This document shows, in pieces, positions 55,404 through 64,000 of a stretch of DNA of 64,000 nt. Numbering within the stretch: the stretch's first letter is position 1; every line of letters starts with the position of its first letter. The notes beneath the pieces were generated by a model. It had not been told where the DNA came from and ran no database searches. It saw only the letters and a list, made by a program, of their open reading frames with translations. Position numbers and translations under genes: made by a program. Source of the DNA: Psychroflexus aurantiacus (GTDB lineage Bacteria > Bacteroidota > Bacteroidia > Flavobacteriales > Flavobacteriaceae); contig NZ_JAAIKD010000005.1 of the NCBI RefSeq assembly GCF_010820555.1, positions 62,001-126,000 on the forward strand. Reading direction: 5' to 3'.

Positions 55404-57195
55404 TTTGAGTGTGGTAATGGTTATAAATAAGTCCCGCCTTGGAAGTTCCTATAACATCTTCCAGCTCCTTAAAAGTTGCCTCTTTCACTTTTGTAATGGA
55501 TCTGAAATGCTGTAACAATTCAATTGAGGTTTTTTCTCCTATTCCTGTAATTTCCTCCAACTCTGTACCAATGGCATTTTTACTTCGCTTGTTTCTGTGA
55601 AACGTAATTCCAAAGCGGTGAGCCTCGTTTCTTAGCTGCTGGATAATCTTTAAGGTTTCTGTTTTCTTATCCAGGTACAATGGATACTGATCGCCGGGAT
55701 AAAACAGTTCCTCAAGGCGTTTGGCAATGCCGATGATCGGTATTTTTCCTCGTAACCCAAGGCGTTCCAGCGCTGTAACTCCAGAAGATAACTGGCCTTT
55801 ACCTCCGTCCACAATCACGAGCTGAGGCAGAGGTTCGTCTTCTTCCAGCAGTCGCCTGTAGCGCCTGTACACGACTTCTTCCATAGAAGCAAAATCATCC
55901 GGACCCTCTACGGTTTTGATATTAAATTTACGATAATCTTTCTTACTGGGTTTCCCATTTTTGAAAACGACGCAGGCGGCAACAGGATTGGAACCCTGTA
56001 TGTTGGAGTTGTCAAAACATTCGATATGCCGAGGTTCTTCGTTCAGCCTTAAATCTTCTTTCATCTGAGCCATCAGTCTATTGGTATGCCGGTCGGGGTC
56101 TACAATTTTCATTTGCTTGAAACGCTCCATGCGGAAATACTTTGCATTTCTTGTGGACAGATCCACAATGGCTTTTTTATCGCCCAGTTTTGGAACGCTT
56201 ACTTTCACATGTTCACCAGCCTCCACTTCAAAAGGCACGTAAATTTCGGGGGACATGGAGTCGAAGCGCTGTCTTATTTCAGTGATGCCCAATTCCAAAA
56301 GCTGTTCATCGGTCTCATCCAGTTTTTTCTTCATTTCGATGGTATGGGAACGAATGATAGCACCGTGAGACAGTTGTAGAAAATTGACATAGCCGTAACC
56401 TTCATCGCTAACAATGGAAAACACGTCAACATTGCTGATCTTAGGATTGACAACGGTAGATTTGGATTGATACTTTTCCAGGGTATTGATTTTTCGCTTA
56501 ACTTTTTCGGCTTCTTCAAATCTCATTTCCTCGGCCAGGGCATGCATCTGGTCTTTGAAATCTTTCAGGGAATCCTTCAGGTTTCCCTTTACAATGTTAC
56601 GTATCGCCTCGATTTGTTTGAGGTACTCTTCTTCATCCTGATAATCTTCGCAAGGCCCTTTACAATTGCCCAGATGGTATTCCAGACACACTTTATATTT
56701 TCCCTGGTCAATTTTAGACTGAGACAAATCGTAGTTGCAGGTTCTGAGCTGATAAAGCCCTTTAATCAAACCCATAAGTGTTTTTACAGTGCGCACACTG
56801 GGGTAAGGGCCATAGTATTCACTGCCGTCTTTCACGACTTGTCGGGTCAGAAAAACTCTGGGAAAGCGTTCGTTTTTGATACACAGCCAGGGATAGGTTT
56901 TGTCATCCCTTAACATGATGTTGAAACGCGGCTGATGCTTTTTGATGAGGTTGTTTTCAAGCAGGAGCGCATCCATCTCAGAATCGACGACAATGTGCTT
57001 TATGTTTTTGATCTTCTTTACCATCACGTTAGTGCGATGACTGTCGTGCTGTTTGTTGAAATAGGAAGCCACTCTTTTTTTAAGATTTTTGGCTTTGCCT
57101 ACATACAAAATCCTGTCGTCTTTATCATAGTACTGATAAACACCGGGGCTTTCCGGAAGCGTTTTTACTTGTATGTCTAGGTCTGTGGTTTCCAT
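55393..57195 (-). CDS. uvrC: Excinuclease ABC subunit C
   Basis: A 600-residue UvrC. The ATG at 57195 begins METTDLDIQVKTLPESPGVYQYY; the six codons before are not needed. The N-terminal GIY-YIG nuclease (PGVYQYYDKDDRILYVGKAK), a UVR helix (LAEEMRFEEAEKVKRKI), the RNase-H-like nuclease domain (FDNSNIQGSNPVAACVVF) and C-terminal helix-hairpin-helix repeats are all present. It cuts the damaged strand in nucleotide excision repair. The pairing with the patatin gene is positional. Confidence 0.96.
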   Translation of the reverse strand: METTDLDIQVKTLPESPGVYQYYDKDDRILYVGKAKNLKKRVASYFNKQHDSHRTNVMVKKIKNIKHIVVDSEMDALLLENNLIKKHQPRFNIMLRDDKTYPWLCIKNERFPRVFLTRQVVKDGSEYYGPYPSVRTVKTLMGLIKGLYQLRTCNYDLSQSKIDQGKYKVCLEYHLGNCKGPCEDYQDEEEYLKQIEAIRNIVKGNLKDSLKDFKDQMHALAEEMRFEEAEKVKRKINTLEKYQSKSTVVNPKISNVDVFSIVSDEGYGYVNFLQLSHGAIIRSHTIEMKKKLDETDEQLLELGITEIRQRFDSMSPEIYVPFEVEAGEHVKVSVPKLGDKKAIVDLSTRNAKYFRMERFKQMKIVDPDRHTNRLMAQMKEDLRLNEEPRHIECFDNSNIQGSNPVAACVVFKNGKPSKKDYRKFNIKTVEGPDDFASMEEVVYRRYRRLLEEDEPLPQLVIVDGGKGQLSSGVTALERLGLRGKIPIIGIAKRLEELFYPGDQYPLYLDKKTETLKIIQQLRNEAHRFGITFHRNKRSKNAIGTELEEITGIGEKTSIELLQHFRSITKVKEATFKELEDVIGTSKAGLIYNHYHTQNEN

Positions 57196-57210
57196 AAATT
57201 CCAGTACGAG

Positions 57211-57218
57211 CAAAGTTA
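57211..57218 (-). promoter_or_regulatory. Bacteroidota -7 box of uvrC
   Basis: Minus-strand TAACTTTG matches TAnnTTTG, 16-23 bases before the uvrC start. Confidence 0.45.
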
Positions 57219-57384
57219 AGTCTTATGCTTTAAACTTGGTAAGACTTTATAAAAATGAAATACTATTTAAACTTTTTCAGTGAGAAATTGAGATGCATGG
57301 CTGTAAGTGTTTATCTTTATGTAAAGGAACAGTTGGTGTGTATAATTCTTATCGGCCAAAATAAAATGTGGCCCTTTTAGTCAT

Positions 57385-57771
57385 ATGAAAAAATTAAATC
57401 TTTTTTGGATTTTCATTTTCGCAGGAATTTGCTTTTCCTGCGAAAATGATACTGAAATGAGTCAAGAACAAGAAGCTCAAAACTTAAAACTAATGTTTTC
57501 TGAAATTGAAAGTTTAGCATACAGTGAAAGCTGTAAGGATTCATCAAACTGGACTTTTACCAGCATTGGGAGCAAGGCTTGTGGTGGACCTGCAGGATTT
57601 ATTGCATATTCACTAAATATTGACACAGAGCTTTTCTTGGAGAAAATTAATCAGCATAAAAGGGCTCAGGAAGAATTCAATAAAAAGTGGGGAATATCCA
57701 GTGATTGTTCTCTGCCTCCTCAGCCAAGCGGGGTCGAATGTGAAAACGGAAAGCCGGTTTTAAAATACTAA
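57385..57771 (+). CDS. Small lipoprotein of unknown function
   Basis: A 128-residue lipoprotein (lipobox ICFSC). The mature part has six cysteines, in SESCKDSSN, SKACGGPAGF, SSDCSLPP and GVECENG, plausibly forming disulfides. Proteins with the CGGP-containing core are known to me from Bacteroidota as unnamed small lipoproteins; I cannot give a function. It stands alone between two minus-strand blocks. Confidence 0.7.
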   Translation: MKKLNLFWIFIFAGICFSCENDTEMSQEQEAQNLKLMFSEIESLAYSESCKDSSNWTFTSIGSKACGGPAGFIAYSLNIDTELFLEKINQHKRAQEEFNKKWGISSDCSLPPQPSGVECENGKPVLKY

Positions 57772-57846
57772 GCTTTTCCTTAAACCTATGCTATTCCAAA
57801 TAACTTATTGAGAATAAAACGGCACTTATAAAAAAGCAATTGCAGT

Positions 57847-58950
57847 TTAAACCAAGACCCGCGTAACCCGCTGAGAAATTCTCGTAATCACTTCGTAAGG
57901 GATGGTTTGTTGCTGAAGGTCAAAGTCCACAACCGTATTGTTTTTTCCAAAGACTTCCACTTCATCCCCTTCCTCACACGCAATTCCCGTTACATCTACC
58001 ATTAAGGTATCCATGCAGACGTTTCCCACAATAGGGGCCTTTTTTCCATTCACTAAAACCTGTGCTTTTCCATTTCCAAAAATTCTGGAAATGCCATCCG
58101 CATAGCCTAAGGGCAACGTGGCGATTTTGGTGGTTTGTTCTGCCTTAAACTTGCGTTCGTAGCCTACACTATCTCCTTTTTGAATGGTTCGCAACTGGGC
58201 GATTACGGTTTTTAAACTCGCCACCGCTTTTAACAGGCGGTGTTCTTCAGGATTGTTTCCGTAGCCATACAGAGCAATGCCTGCCCGTACCATATCAAAT
58301 TCGGCTTCAGGGAAATTCAATATACCACTGGAATTGCAAATGTGGCTTTCAAAGCTGTACTCGAGATGGGTTTTAAAAAAGCCTCGGGCTTCTTCAAATT
58401 TAGCGATCTGGCTTTTGGTGAATTCAACCTCATTTTTATTTCCAGAGGCGGCAAGATGAGAAAACACACCGGCCACCTTTATCTTTTTTTCTGATTCCAG
58501 ATGGGTTAAAATGGAATCCAGCTCACTCAGTTCAAAACCAAGTCGGTTTAGTCCTGTATTGATTTTGAGGTGAACACCAAGAGCGTCTACCTCATGATGC
58601 GTTAGCTCCTGGCAGAGTCCTTCCAGAAAACGGTGGGTGTACACACTTGGGGTGAGCTGGTAGTCTACCAGGTTTTGAATTTCTTCCAGCTGGGGATAAA
58701 AGACCAGAATAGGAACTTCAACCCCGGCTTTTCTCAATCTCACGCCTTCTTCGATGTAGGCGACGGCAAGATGCTGAGCACCGATTTTTACCAGATGCTT
58801 ACCGATGATTATCGAATCTGTACCGTACGCAAAGGCCTTAACGACCCCCATCATTTTGGTTCCGGGACTCAAATAGCTTTTCAATAATTTGAAGTTTGCT
58901 TCCAAAGCATTGAGGTCTATTTCCAGACGTGTTTCCAAAACTTTGGACAT
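57847..58950 (-). CDS. alr: Alanine racemase
   Basis: A 367-residue fold type III PLP enzyme. The PLP lysine is in VVKAFAYG (Lys38), the catalytic Tyr in SVGYERKF and the phosphate-binding region in ICNSSGIL and MVRAGIALYG. It makes D-alanine for peptidoglycan. Its start shares a base with the stop of tdk (TAATG), so the two are coupled. Confidence 0.96.
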   Translation of the reverse strand: MSKVLETRLEIDLNALEANFKLLKSYLSPGTKMMGVVKAFAYGTDSIIIGKHLVKIGAQHLAVAYIEEGVRLRKAGVEVPILVFYPQLEEIQNLVDYQLTPSVYTHRFLEGLCQELTHHEVDALGVHLKINTGLNRLGFELSELDSILTHLESEKKIKVAGVFSHLAASGNKNEVEFTKSQIAKFEEARGFFKTHLEYSFESHICNSSGILNFPEAEFDMVRAGIALYGYGNNPEEHRLLKAVASLKTVIAQLRTIQKGDSVGYERKFKAEQTTKIATLPLGYADGISRIFGNGKAQVLVNGKKAPIVGNVCMDTLMVDVTGIACEEGDEVEVFGKNNTVVDFDLQQQTIPYEVITRISQRVTRVLV

Positions 58951-59588
58951 TACTTCGCTTTTTTTTGAATGAGTTCCTGAGAGTCCTTTACGTCGATATT
59001 TTTTACTTTCTCTTTGAGCATGGCCTTAAAATAGGCCGCTCTGCTTAAAGGTTCATATTCGTCGGTTTCGCCGAGTAAAACCAGGTCTTCTTTGGTTGAT
59101 TTTCTGTAGCTGTATTGTGCCAAATTACCGGTTCTCGTGCAAACCGCGTGCACTTTGGTTACATACTCTGCGGTAGCCATTAAGTTGGGCATGGGTCCAA
59201 AGGGATTGCCTTTGAAATCCATGTCCAGGCCAGCCACAATCACTCTCACGCCTCTGTTGGCCAGATCGTTGCAAACCGAAACAATCTCATCATCAAAAAA
59301 CTGAGCTTCATCGATGCCCACCACATCACAATCGTCTGCCAGGAGCCGAATATTTGCAGCGGCCGGAACCGGAGTAGAGCGGATGGAGTTTTCGTCGTGT
59401 GAGACCACTTCTTCATCATCATACCGGCGATCGATTTGGGGTTTGAAAATTTCGACTTTTTGTTTGGCAAACTTCGCACGTTTGAGCCGCCTGATCAATT
59501 CTTCCGTTTTTCCGGAGAACATACTTCCACAGATGACTTCGATCCATCCAAATTGCTCTTTGTGATTAACAGTGTTTTCGAGAAACAT
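58950..59588 (-). CDS. tdk: Thymidine kinase
   Basis: A 212-residue type II thymidine kinase. The ATG at 59588 ([19 protein letters not shown]) fits the family; the upstream extension is unlikely. Walker A is [11 protein letters not shown], the Asp-Glu-Ala-Gln-Phe motif is in [13 protein letters not shown], and [12 protein letters not shown] is conserved. The zinc-ribbon region keeps one Cys in the HAVCTRTG segment. It phosphorylates thymidine for salvage. Confidence 0.95.
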   Translation of the reverse strand: MFLENTVNHKEQFGWIEVICGSMFSGKTEELIRRLKRAKFAKQKVEIFKPQIDRRYDDEEVVSHDENSIRSTPVPAAANIRLLADDCDVVGIDEAQFFDDEIVSVCNDLANRGVRVIVAGLDMDFKGNPFGPMPNLMATAEYVTKVHAVCTRTGNLAQYSYRKSTKEDLVLLGETDEYEPLSRAAYFKAMLKEKVKNIDVKDSQELIQKKAK

Positions 59589-59689
59589 TTTGTATTTTAG
59601 GGCGTTAATAAATAGATTGTCACTACCGAATAATAAGGCTAAAATTAGCAAAAATAATAAGGTCTTTAAAGAAGAAAATCACAAATGTT

Positions 59690-60628
59690 ATGAAGAGAGT
59701 TTTAGAAGACGAATTGATAAGTATAGCCGAGCGTATTTTAAAATTGAAAAACAGAGCAGATATACACCAGTTAAAAAATGAAGCGGCTGAGCTCTATGAG
59801 AAATTGAGCATCCTGGCTTTTGCTGAATCCCATTTTGGAGGCTTAAAGTCTGAGGTTTCCAAGACTGAATTCATAGAAGGCTTTGCAGAGCAATTCAGCG
59901 ACATAGATGAAGAAAGCGGGCATTACAAATCCCCTGATGGTATGGATTACAATCCCAATCCCATCTCTGAACCCAATACTGAAAAAATAAAAGATATCGT
60001 ATCTCAAATGCCACCGGAATCTGAGCAGGTCGATTTGCTTTTGGCAGAGTTTGAAAAACTGACTCACAAATCCAGATCTGATTCTGAATCCCATTCAGAG
60101 AACAAAAAATCTTCCCCATCAGAGTCTTCCGATGAGAAAAAAACTTCCCCTCCAAAAAAACCCTATCCCACAGAGGATGATTTCAATAGTTACGGTGTTC
60201 ATTTTGATGACTTGCCGGATTTTGAACCTAAATCTGCTGACCAGGACCAGAAGCCGAAGCCTCCCGAGCAAAAATATCCGGAGCAAAACCCGGATGCTGA
60301 CCACTCAGAGCCAAAATCAACACCACCTAAACCCGAAGCCGTTAAATCTAACCTGAATTCTGCTCATGAAGAAAAGCAGTCTCTGAACGACAGACTGAAA
60401 AAAGGAATCAAGATTGGGCTTAACGACAGGATTGCGTTTACAAATCATCTTTTTGGCGGGAGCACCGATGATTACAACCGGGTGCTTTCTCAGCTCAATA
60501 CCATGTCTTCTTTCAAGGAGGCGGAATCATTTATCCAAAATCAGGTAAAACCCGATTACGATAACTGGGAAGGTAAAGAAGCTACAGAGGCAAGATTTAT
60601 GGAGATTATTGAACGCAAATTCGAGTAA
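59690..60628 (+). CDS. Bacteroidota-specific protein with disordered middle
   Basis: A 312-residue protein. An N-terminal helical part (DELISIAERILKLKNRADIHQLKNEA), a long Ser/Pro/Lys/Glu-rich low-complexity middle (about residues 130-235), and a compact C-terminal domain (KIGLNDRIAFTNHLFGGSTDDYNRVL to FMEIIERKFE). This C-terminal domain is widespread in Flavobacteriia, always unnamed in my recollection. It is followed two bases later by rsmI, so they are probably co-transcribed. Confidence 0.75.
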   Translation: MKRVLEDELISIAERILKLKNRADIHQLKNEAAELYEKLSILAFAESHFGGLKSEVSKTEFIEGFAEQFSDIDEESGHYKSPDGMDYNPNPISEPNTEKIKDIVSQMPPESEQVDLLLAEFEKLTHKSRSDSESHSENKKSSPSESSDEKKTSPPKKPYPTEDDFNSYGVHFDDLPDFEPKSADQDQKPKPPEQKYPEQNPDADHSEPKSTPPKPEAVKSNLNSAHEEKQSLNDRLKKGIKIGLNDRIAFTNHLFGGSTDDYNRVLSQLNTMSSFKEAESFIQNQVKPDYDNWEGKEATEARFMEIIERKFE

Positions 60629-60630
60629 GC

Positions 60631-61311
60631 ATGTCAAAATTAATTTTGGTTCCCACCCCTATAGGCAATCTTGCAGATATGACTTACCGGGCGGTTGAGG
60701 TCTTAAAGTCTGTGGATGTTATTCTTGCAGAAGACACCCGTGTCAGTGGCATTTTGCTCAAGCATTATGGAATAGAAACACCAATGCAAAGCTATCATCA
60801 GCACAATGAGCATTCGCAAACCGATTCTGTAGTAAGGCAAATCAAAAGCGGAAGGGAAACCGCCCTCATCACAGATGCGGGTACCCCGGGCATATCCGAT
60901 CCCGGATTTTTGCTCGCGAGAGCCTGTGTTGCAGAAGGCGTCAAAATCGAGTGTTTGCCAGGAGCAACCGCTTTTGTTCCTGCGCTGGTCAACAGCGGTT
61001 TGCCCAATGATAAATTTGTGTTTGAAGGTTTTCTGCCAGCCAAAAAAGGCAGACAAAAACGCCTTAAGGCTTTAGCTGAAGAAGAACGTACCATCCTGTT
61101 TTATGAATCGCCTTACAAACTCTTAAAAAGCCTTGAGCAGTTTGCAGACCATTTTGGAGCAGACCGGCAGGTGAGTGTTTCACGGGAAATTTCAAAACTT
61201 TATGAAGAGACTGTTCGTGGAAGTCTTGCTGAAGTCATCACGCATTTTGAAGAGAAAAAACCAAAAGGGGAATTCGTCATTGTACTCGCGGGATCCGGAT
61301 TGAAAGCATAA
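60631..61311 (+). CDS. rsmI: 16S rRNA C1402 2'-O-ribose methyltransferase
   Basis: A 226-residue SAM-dependent tetrapyrrole-methylase-fold enzyme: LVPTPIGNLADMTYRAVEVL, AEDTRVSGILLKHYGI, and the GTPGISDPG motif. RsmI methylates C1402 in the decoding centre of 16S rRNA. Begins two bases after the preceding gene. A repeat and hairpin follow before the convergent pyk. Confidence 0.95.
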   Translation: MSKLILVPTPIGNLADMTYRAVEVLKSVDVILAEDTRVSGILLKHYGIETPMQSYHQHNEHSQTDSVVRQIKSGRETALITDAGTPGISDPGFLLARACVAEGVKIECLPGATAFVPALVNSGLPNDKFVFEGFLPAKKGRQKRLKALAEEERTILFYESPYKLLKSLEQFADHFGADRQVSVSREISKLYEETVRGSLAEVITHFEEKKPKGEFVIVLAGSGLKA

Positions 61312-61334
61312 AAAAAGTTGTTTTAAAACATTTA

Positions 61335-61440
61335 TTGTCACCTTGAACTTGATTCAAAGTCTGTTAAGTGATTGCCCAACAATTTAGATTCTGAAATAAA
61401 CCTGCCTGCTTGATTCACTCAGGCAGGTTCAGAATGACAA
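61335..61440. repeat. Palindromic intergenic repeat between rsmI and pyk
   Basis: TTGTCACCTTGAACTTGATTC on the left and TTCAGAATGACAA on the right pair with two mismatches (TTGTCA...GAA against TTC...TGACAA). The inner hairpin AACCTGCCTG (61399-61408) with CAGGCAGGTT (61420-61429) stands alone as a perfect ten-base stem. GTCATTCTGAA-type palindromes are common dispersed repeats in Bacteroidota. Confidence 0.6.
61399..61429 (-). terminator. Likely terminator hairpin of pyk
   Basis: Perfect ten-base stem with an 11-base loop, about 50 bases past the pyk stop; on the minus strand it is followed by TTTATTTC, a weak T tract. Confidence 0.45.
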
Positions 61441-61478
61441 GTAATAGATTTAAAGCAACTTTTTGGAAGTTTGAGAAC

Positions 61479-62909
61479 TTATTTTATCTCTGACACTCGG
61501 AGTGTGTTTACCATGCCTTTTGCTTCAATTGGCATCGCGGCCAGGTTGATGGTGAAGTCTCCTTTTTCAACATAATTCTTCTCCTTGGCAATAGAGTTTA
61601 TGTCATCTATCGTTTCGTCGGTACTCTCAAATTTGTCATAGTAAAAGGCTTTAACACCCCACAACAGGCTTAATTGTGTGAGAATTCTTTTGTTGGAAGT
61701 AAAAGCTAAAATATGAGAATCCGGTCTCCAGGCCGAAATTTGAAATGCGGTATAACCACTATTGGTCAATGTACAAATAGCATTTGCGTCGATTTCATTG
61801 GCCATTAAGGCGGCGTGATAACAAATGGATTTTGTGATGTACCTCTTGGTTTTGATTTGCGGAGCCTCATGTGGAACGTTGATCAGTGGTGAGTTTTCAA
61901 CACTTTTCAGAATTTGAGCCATCTTTTGAATCACCTGTACCGGATATTTTCCTACAGAAGTTTCTCCGGATAACATAACCGCATCGGCACCATCCATGAC
62001 GGAGTTGGCCACATCATTTACTTCCGCTCTAGTCGGTGTAAGGCTGTCTATCATGGTTTCCATCATCTGCGTGGCAATGATGACGGGAATTCTGGCCTGT
62101 TTTGCTTTTAAAACGAGTTGCTTCTGAATGAGCGGCACTTCGTGAGCAGGCACTTCTACACCAAGATCTCCACGGGCAACCATCAATCCGTCACAGTAAG
62201 CTATGATTTTGTCGATGTTTTTAACCCCCTCCGGTTTTTCGATTTTTGAAATGATAGGAATTTTGTAGGCGCTGTGTTTTTTGATAATTTTCTGAAGCTG
62301 CTTGAGATCGCTTGCAAACCTTACGAAGGATAAGGCGATCCAGTCGACCTGGAGTTCACAGGCAAAAATGGCATCTTCAACATCTTTTTCTGTCAGTGCC
62401 GGAAGTGAAATGTTGGTATTAGGAAGGTTAACGCCCTTTTTAGATTTAAGCGGCCCGCCCTGTATGACTTTGGTTTTTACTTCACTTTTTTTGTCGGTCG
62501 TAAGCACTTCAAAAATAAGCTTCCCATCGTCAAGTAAAATACGCTCACCAGGCTCCACATCCTGTGGAAAGGTATCGTAGTTCATGTAGACCCGGGTTTT
62601 TGTACCTTCAAACTCTTCACCTGTGGCAAAGACAATTTCGTCACCAGGTTCTACAACCACCTCGTCTTTCATAACGCCCACCCGAAGTTTAGGGCCTTGT
62701 AAATCGCCAAGTATACCTGCGTTATACCCATATTCTTCATTGAGGTCACGAATCATTTTTACACGTTCGCGAACGTCGCCATGATCGGCATGAGAAAAAT
62801 TGATTCTAAAGATGTTGACGCCTGCATCTAGCATGTCCTTAAGGACTTCTTTTTTGCTGGTTGAAGGGCCTAAAGTGGAAACTATTTTTGTTTTCTTTGA
62901 TGTTTTCAT
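61479..62909 (-). CDS. pyk: Pyruvate kinase
   Basis: A 476-residue glycolytic enzyme transferring phosphate from phosphoenolpyruvate to ADP. The N-terminus KTKIVSTLGPSTS, the Lys-containing SKIEKPEGV, ARGDLGVEVP (metal and phosphate site) and MLSGETSVGKYP match the family. It overlaps the IPExxxVDY gene by one base (TAATG). Confidence 0.97.
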   Translation of the reverse strand: MKTSKKTKIVSTLGPSTSKKEVLKDMLDAGVNIFRINFSHADHGDVRERVKMIRDLNEEYGYNAGILGDLQGPKLRVGVMKDEVVVEPGDEIVFATGEEFEGTKTRVYMNYDTFPQDVEPGERILLDDGKLIFEVLTTDKKSEVKTKVIQGGPLKSKKGVNLPNTNISLPALTEKDVEDAIFACELQVDWIALSFVRFASDLKQLQKIIKKHSAYKIPIISKIEKPEGVKNIDKIIAYCDGLMVARGDLGVEVPAHEVPLIQKQLVLKAKQARIPVIIATQMMETMIDSLTPTRAEVNDVANSVMDGADAVMLSGETSVGKYPVQVIQKMAQILKSVENSPLINVPHEAPQIKTKRYITKSICYHAALMANEIDANAICTLTNSGYTAFQISAWRPDSHILAFTSNKRILTQLSLLWGVKAFYYDKFESTDETIDDINSIAKEKNYVEKGDFTINLAAMPIEAKGMVNTLRVSEIK

Positions 62910-63391
62910 TAGTCTAAAATTAAATGTTCTGGATGTTTTATCGCATGACTTTCAATAGGGTATGCCATTGAAATTTGATTTATTGTTATTAGTTTTTTTA
63001 TGATGAGTTCCGGATTGAAAATATCCAGCTCGTCGTCTATTTTCAACAGATAATCTACGCGTTTATAATCTTTCAATAAAAATTCTGAAGTCATTAAATC
63101 TTCAGAATCAAATAAATTATCGGCTGTTACAAAAACCTGCTCTAAGCTGACTTTGTTACAGATCAAGTATGATTTGGTATCCCATTCTTTATTGAAATAA
63201 TCGAATATGGGAAATGTTACTGATTTGCCACCTACACTTAGGTCAAGATTGTTCTCCATTCTTTTGAAACTCGTTCCAAGAACAGAATTGATGAGATAAG
63301 CCAGCTTGTGAGGTTCCTGATGAGAATGAATGCCTATCAATTTGAAATCATAAATATCAAAATCAGATAAACTAAATCTTCTTTTCTTCAT
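62909..63391 (-). CDS. IPExxxVDY-family protein
   Basis: A 160-residue cytoplasmic protein of the IPExxxVDY family. The start may be ATG 63391 (MKKRRFSLSDFDIYDFKLIG) or the ATG two codons upstream at 63397. Near the C-terminus, the name-giving motif reads LLKDYKRVDYLLKID, with the I-P-E part changed to LKDYK. The pairing of this gene with pyruvate kinase and rnc is typical of Bacteroidota. Function unknown. Confidence 0.85.
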   Translation of the reverse strand: MKKRRFSLSDFDIYDFKLIGIHSHQEPHKLAYLINSVLGTSFKRMENNLDLSVGGKSVTFPIFDYFNKEWDTKSYLICNKVSLEQVFVTADNLFDSEDLMTSEFLLKDYKRVDYLLKIDDELDIFNPELIIKKLITINQISMAYPIESHAIKHPEHLILD

Positions 63392-63529
63392 GATCATGAG
63401 GTCATCAAAACTCGTTAATAACATTTCAACAGAGCGAATGTAAATATATGAAACAAAACAAGATGCATCAAATCTTAATGAAATATAAAAAGCGCTAAAG
63501 CTTAAGAAAACGTTTTCGTGGAAAGAATT

Positions 63530-64000
63530 TTAGATACTCATGCTGTTCTGAAATGTAAAGTAAGCGCGTTGAGAAGCTTTTTCTTCAGCCCTTTTCTTTG
63601 AAGTTTCCCTTGCTTTCCCAGAAACTTCATTGTTGATGATGAGTTTTACCGAAAAATGTTTTTCTTCATCCTTGCCCTGGTCGTCTTCCACCACAAATTC
63701 GAAGGTGAATTTGTTTTTTTGACACCACTCGATCATCAAGCTCTTATAGCTCATCACGCGTTTTTCAAGTTTGACCAGATCAACGTCTTCCCGTATCACT
63801 TTCTTGTAGATAAAGGTTTCACAGGCTTTGAATCCTTTATCGACGTATATAGCACCTATAAGCGCTTCAAATAAATTGCCGTTTATATTTTTACCCAGCT
63901 TTTCAGTGGGAATGTCAGAAAGGATAAGGTCGGTGAGGTTCAAACGTTCACCGAGTATATTGAGGTTTTTGCGGCTAACAATTTTAGATCGCATTTTGGT
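63530..64000 (-). CDS. rnc: Ribonuclease III, 5' end outside window
   Basis: The frame is open to the last base (encoding ...TKMRSKIVSRKNLN), so the N-terminal nuclease signature is outside. What remains includes NLFEALIGAIYVDKGF, the second metal-binding patch of the RNase III domain, and a double-stranded RNA-binding domain (MSYKSLMIEWCQKNKFTFEF to AEEKASQRAYF). RNase III processes rRNA precursors and cuts double-stranded RNA. Its gene neighbours are the usual ones in Bacteroidota. Confidence 0.93.
   Translation of the reverse strand, partial: TKMRSKIVSRKNLNILGERLNLTDLILSDIPTEKLGKNINGNLFEALIGAIYVDKGFKACETFIYKKVIREDVDLVKLEKRVMSYKSLMIEWCQKNKFTFEFVVEDDQGKDEEKHFSVKLIINNEVSGKARETSKKRAEEKASQRAYFTFQNSMSI

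Overview
The window comes from a member of the Bacteroidota, most likely the family Flavobacteriaceae. The evidence is moderate to low GC, TAnnTTTG-type -7 boxes in front of several genes, few Shine-Dalgarno sequences, many lipoproteins with Bacteroidota-type signal peptides, and families typical of the group (DUF3347, DUF5723, IPExxxVDY, arsenosugar-type TIGR04283 glycosyltransferase, UpxY-like NusG paralogue, mreBCD-pbp2-rodA behind purH). I saw no rRNA, tRNA, CRISPR array or transposase gene.

Region 1 (1-14002, all + strand) is a copper-handling island. It starts inside a TolC/CusC-like outer membrane efflux gene. Next come a CusB-like adaptor carrying both a heavy-metal binding motif and a DUF3347 tail, a free-standing DUF3347 protein, a YHS/TRASH-like lipoprotein, two small exported proteins, a Tat-exported multicopper oxidase with a Met-rich insert, a Met-rich lipoprotein and a SHOCT mini-protein. 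An APC permease, an ArsP-like permease, a CopB-type (CPH) copper ATPase, a third DUF3347 lipoprotein and an HMA-MauE fusion complete it. Together they can export copper from the cytoplasm, oxidise Cu(I) in the periplasm, buffer it on Met/His/Cys-rich proteins and pump it across the outer membrane.

Region 2 (14003-21500) has dinB between two related intergenic repeats, a double ABC ATPase with a DEDD exonuclease, and a variable patch of exported proteins. That patch holds a lipoprotein with a JAMM/MPN-like HxH...SxxD motif, a tandem pair of paralogues and a frameshifted gene. Region 3 (21580-34000) is core: rpsP-rimM, then on the minus strand purH, mreBCD, PBP2, rodA, and the sulfate-activation operon cysQ-cysC-cysD-cysN.

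Region 4 (34100-41700, + strand) has DUF547 and arsenosugar-type glycosyltransferase genes, an FAD oxidoreductase, a NapH/NosR-like membrane ferredoxin, a decayed gene and katG. Region 5 (42070-46120) is strikingly AT-rich. It holds two gene modules, each bounded by its own inverted repeats: a two-gene unit of unknown function and a KAP-family P-loop NTPase. This is the best candidate in the window for an undescribed, possibly defensive, mobile cargo system.

Region 6 (46170-64000) is mixed housekeeping and envelope genes. These include a DUF5723 operon, a NusG paralogue, tyrosine catabolism (hppD, hmgA), a patatin-barrel protein next to uvrC, alr-tdk, rsmI, pyk, an IPExxxVDY protein and the 3' part of rnc.
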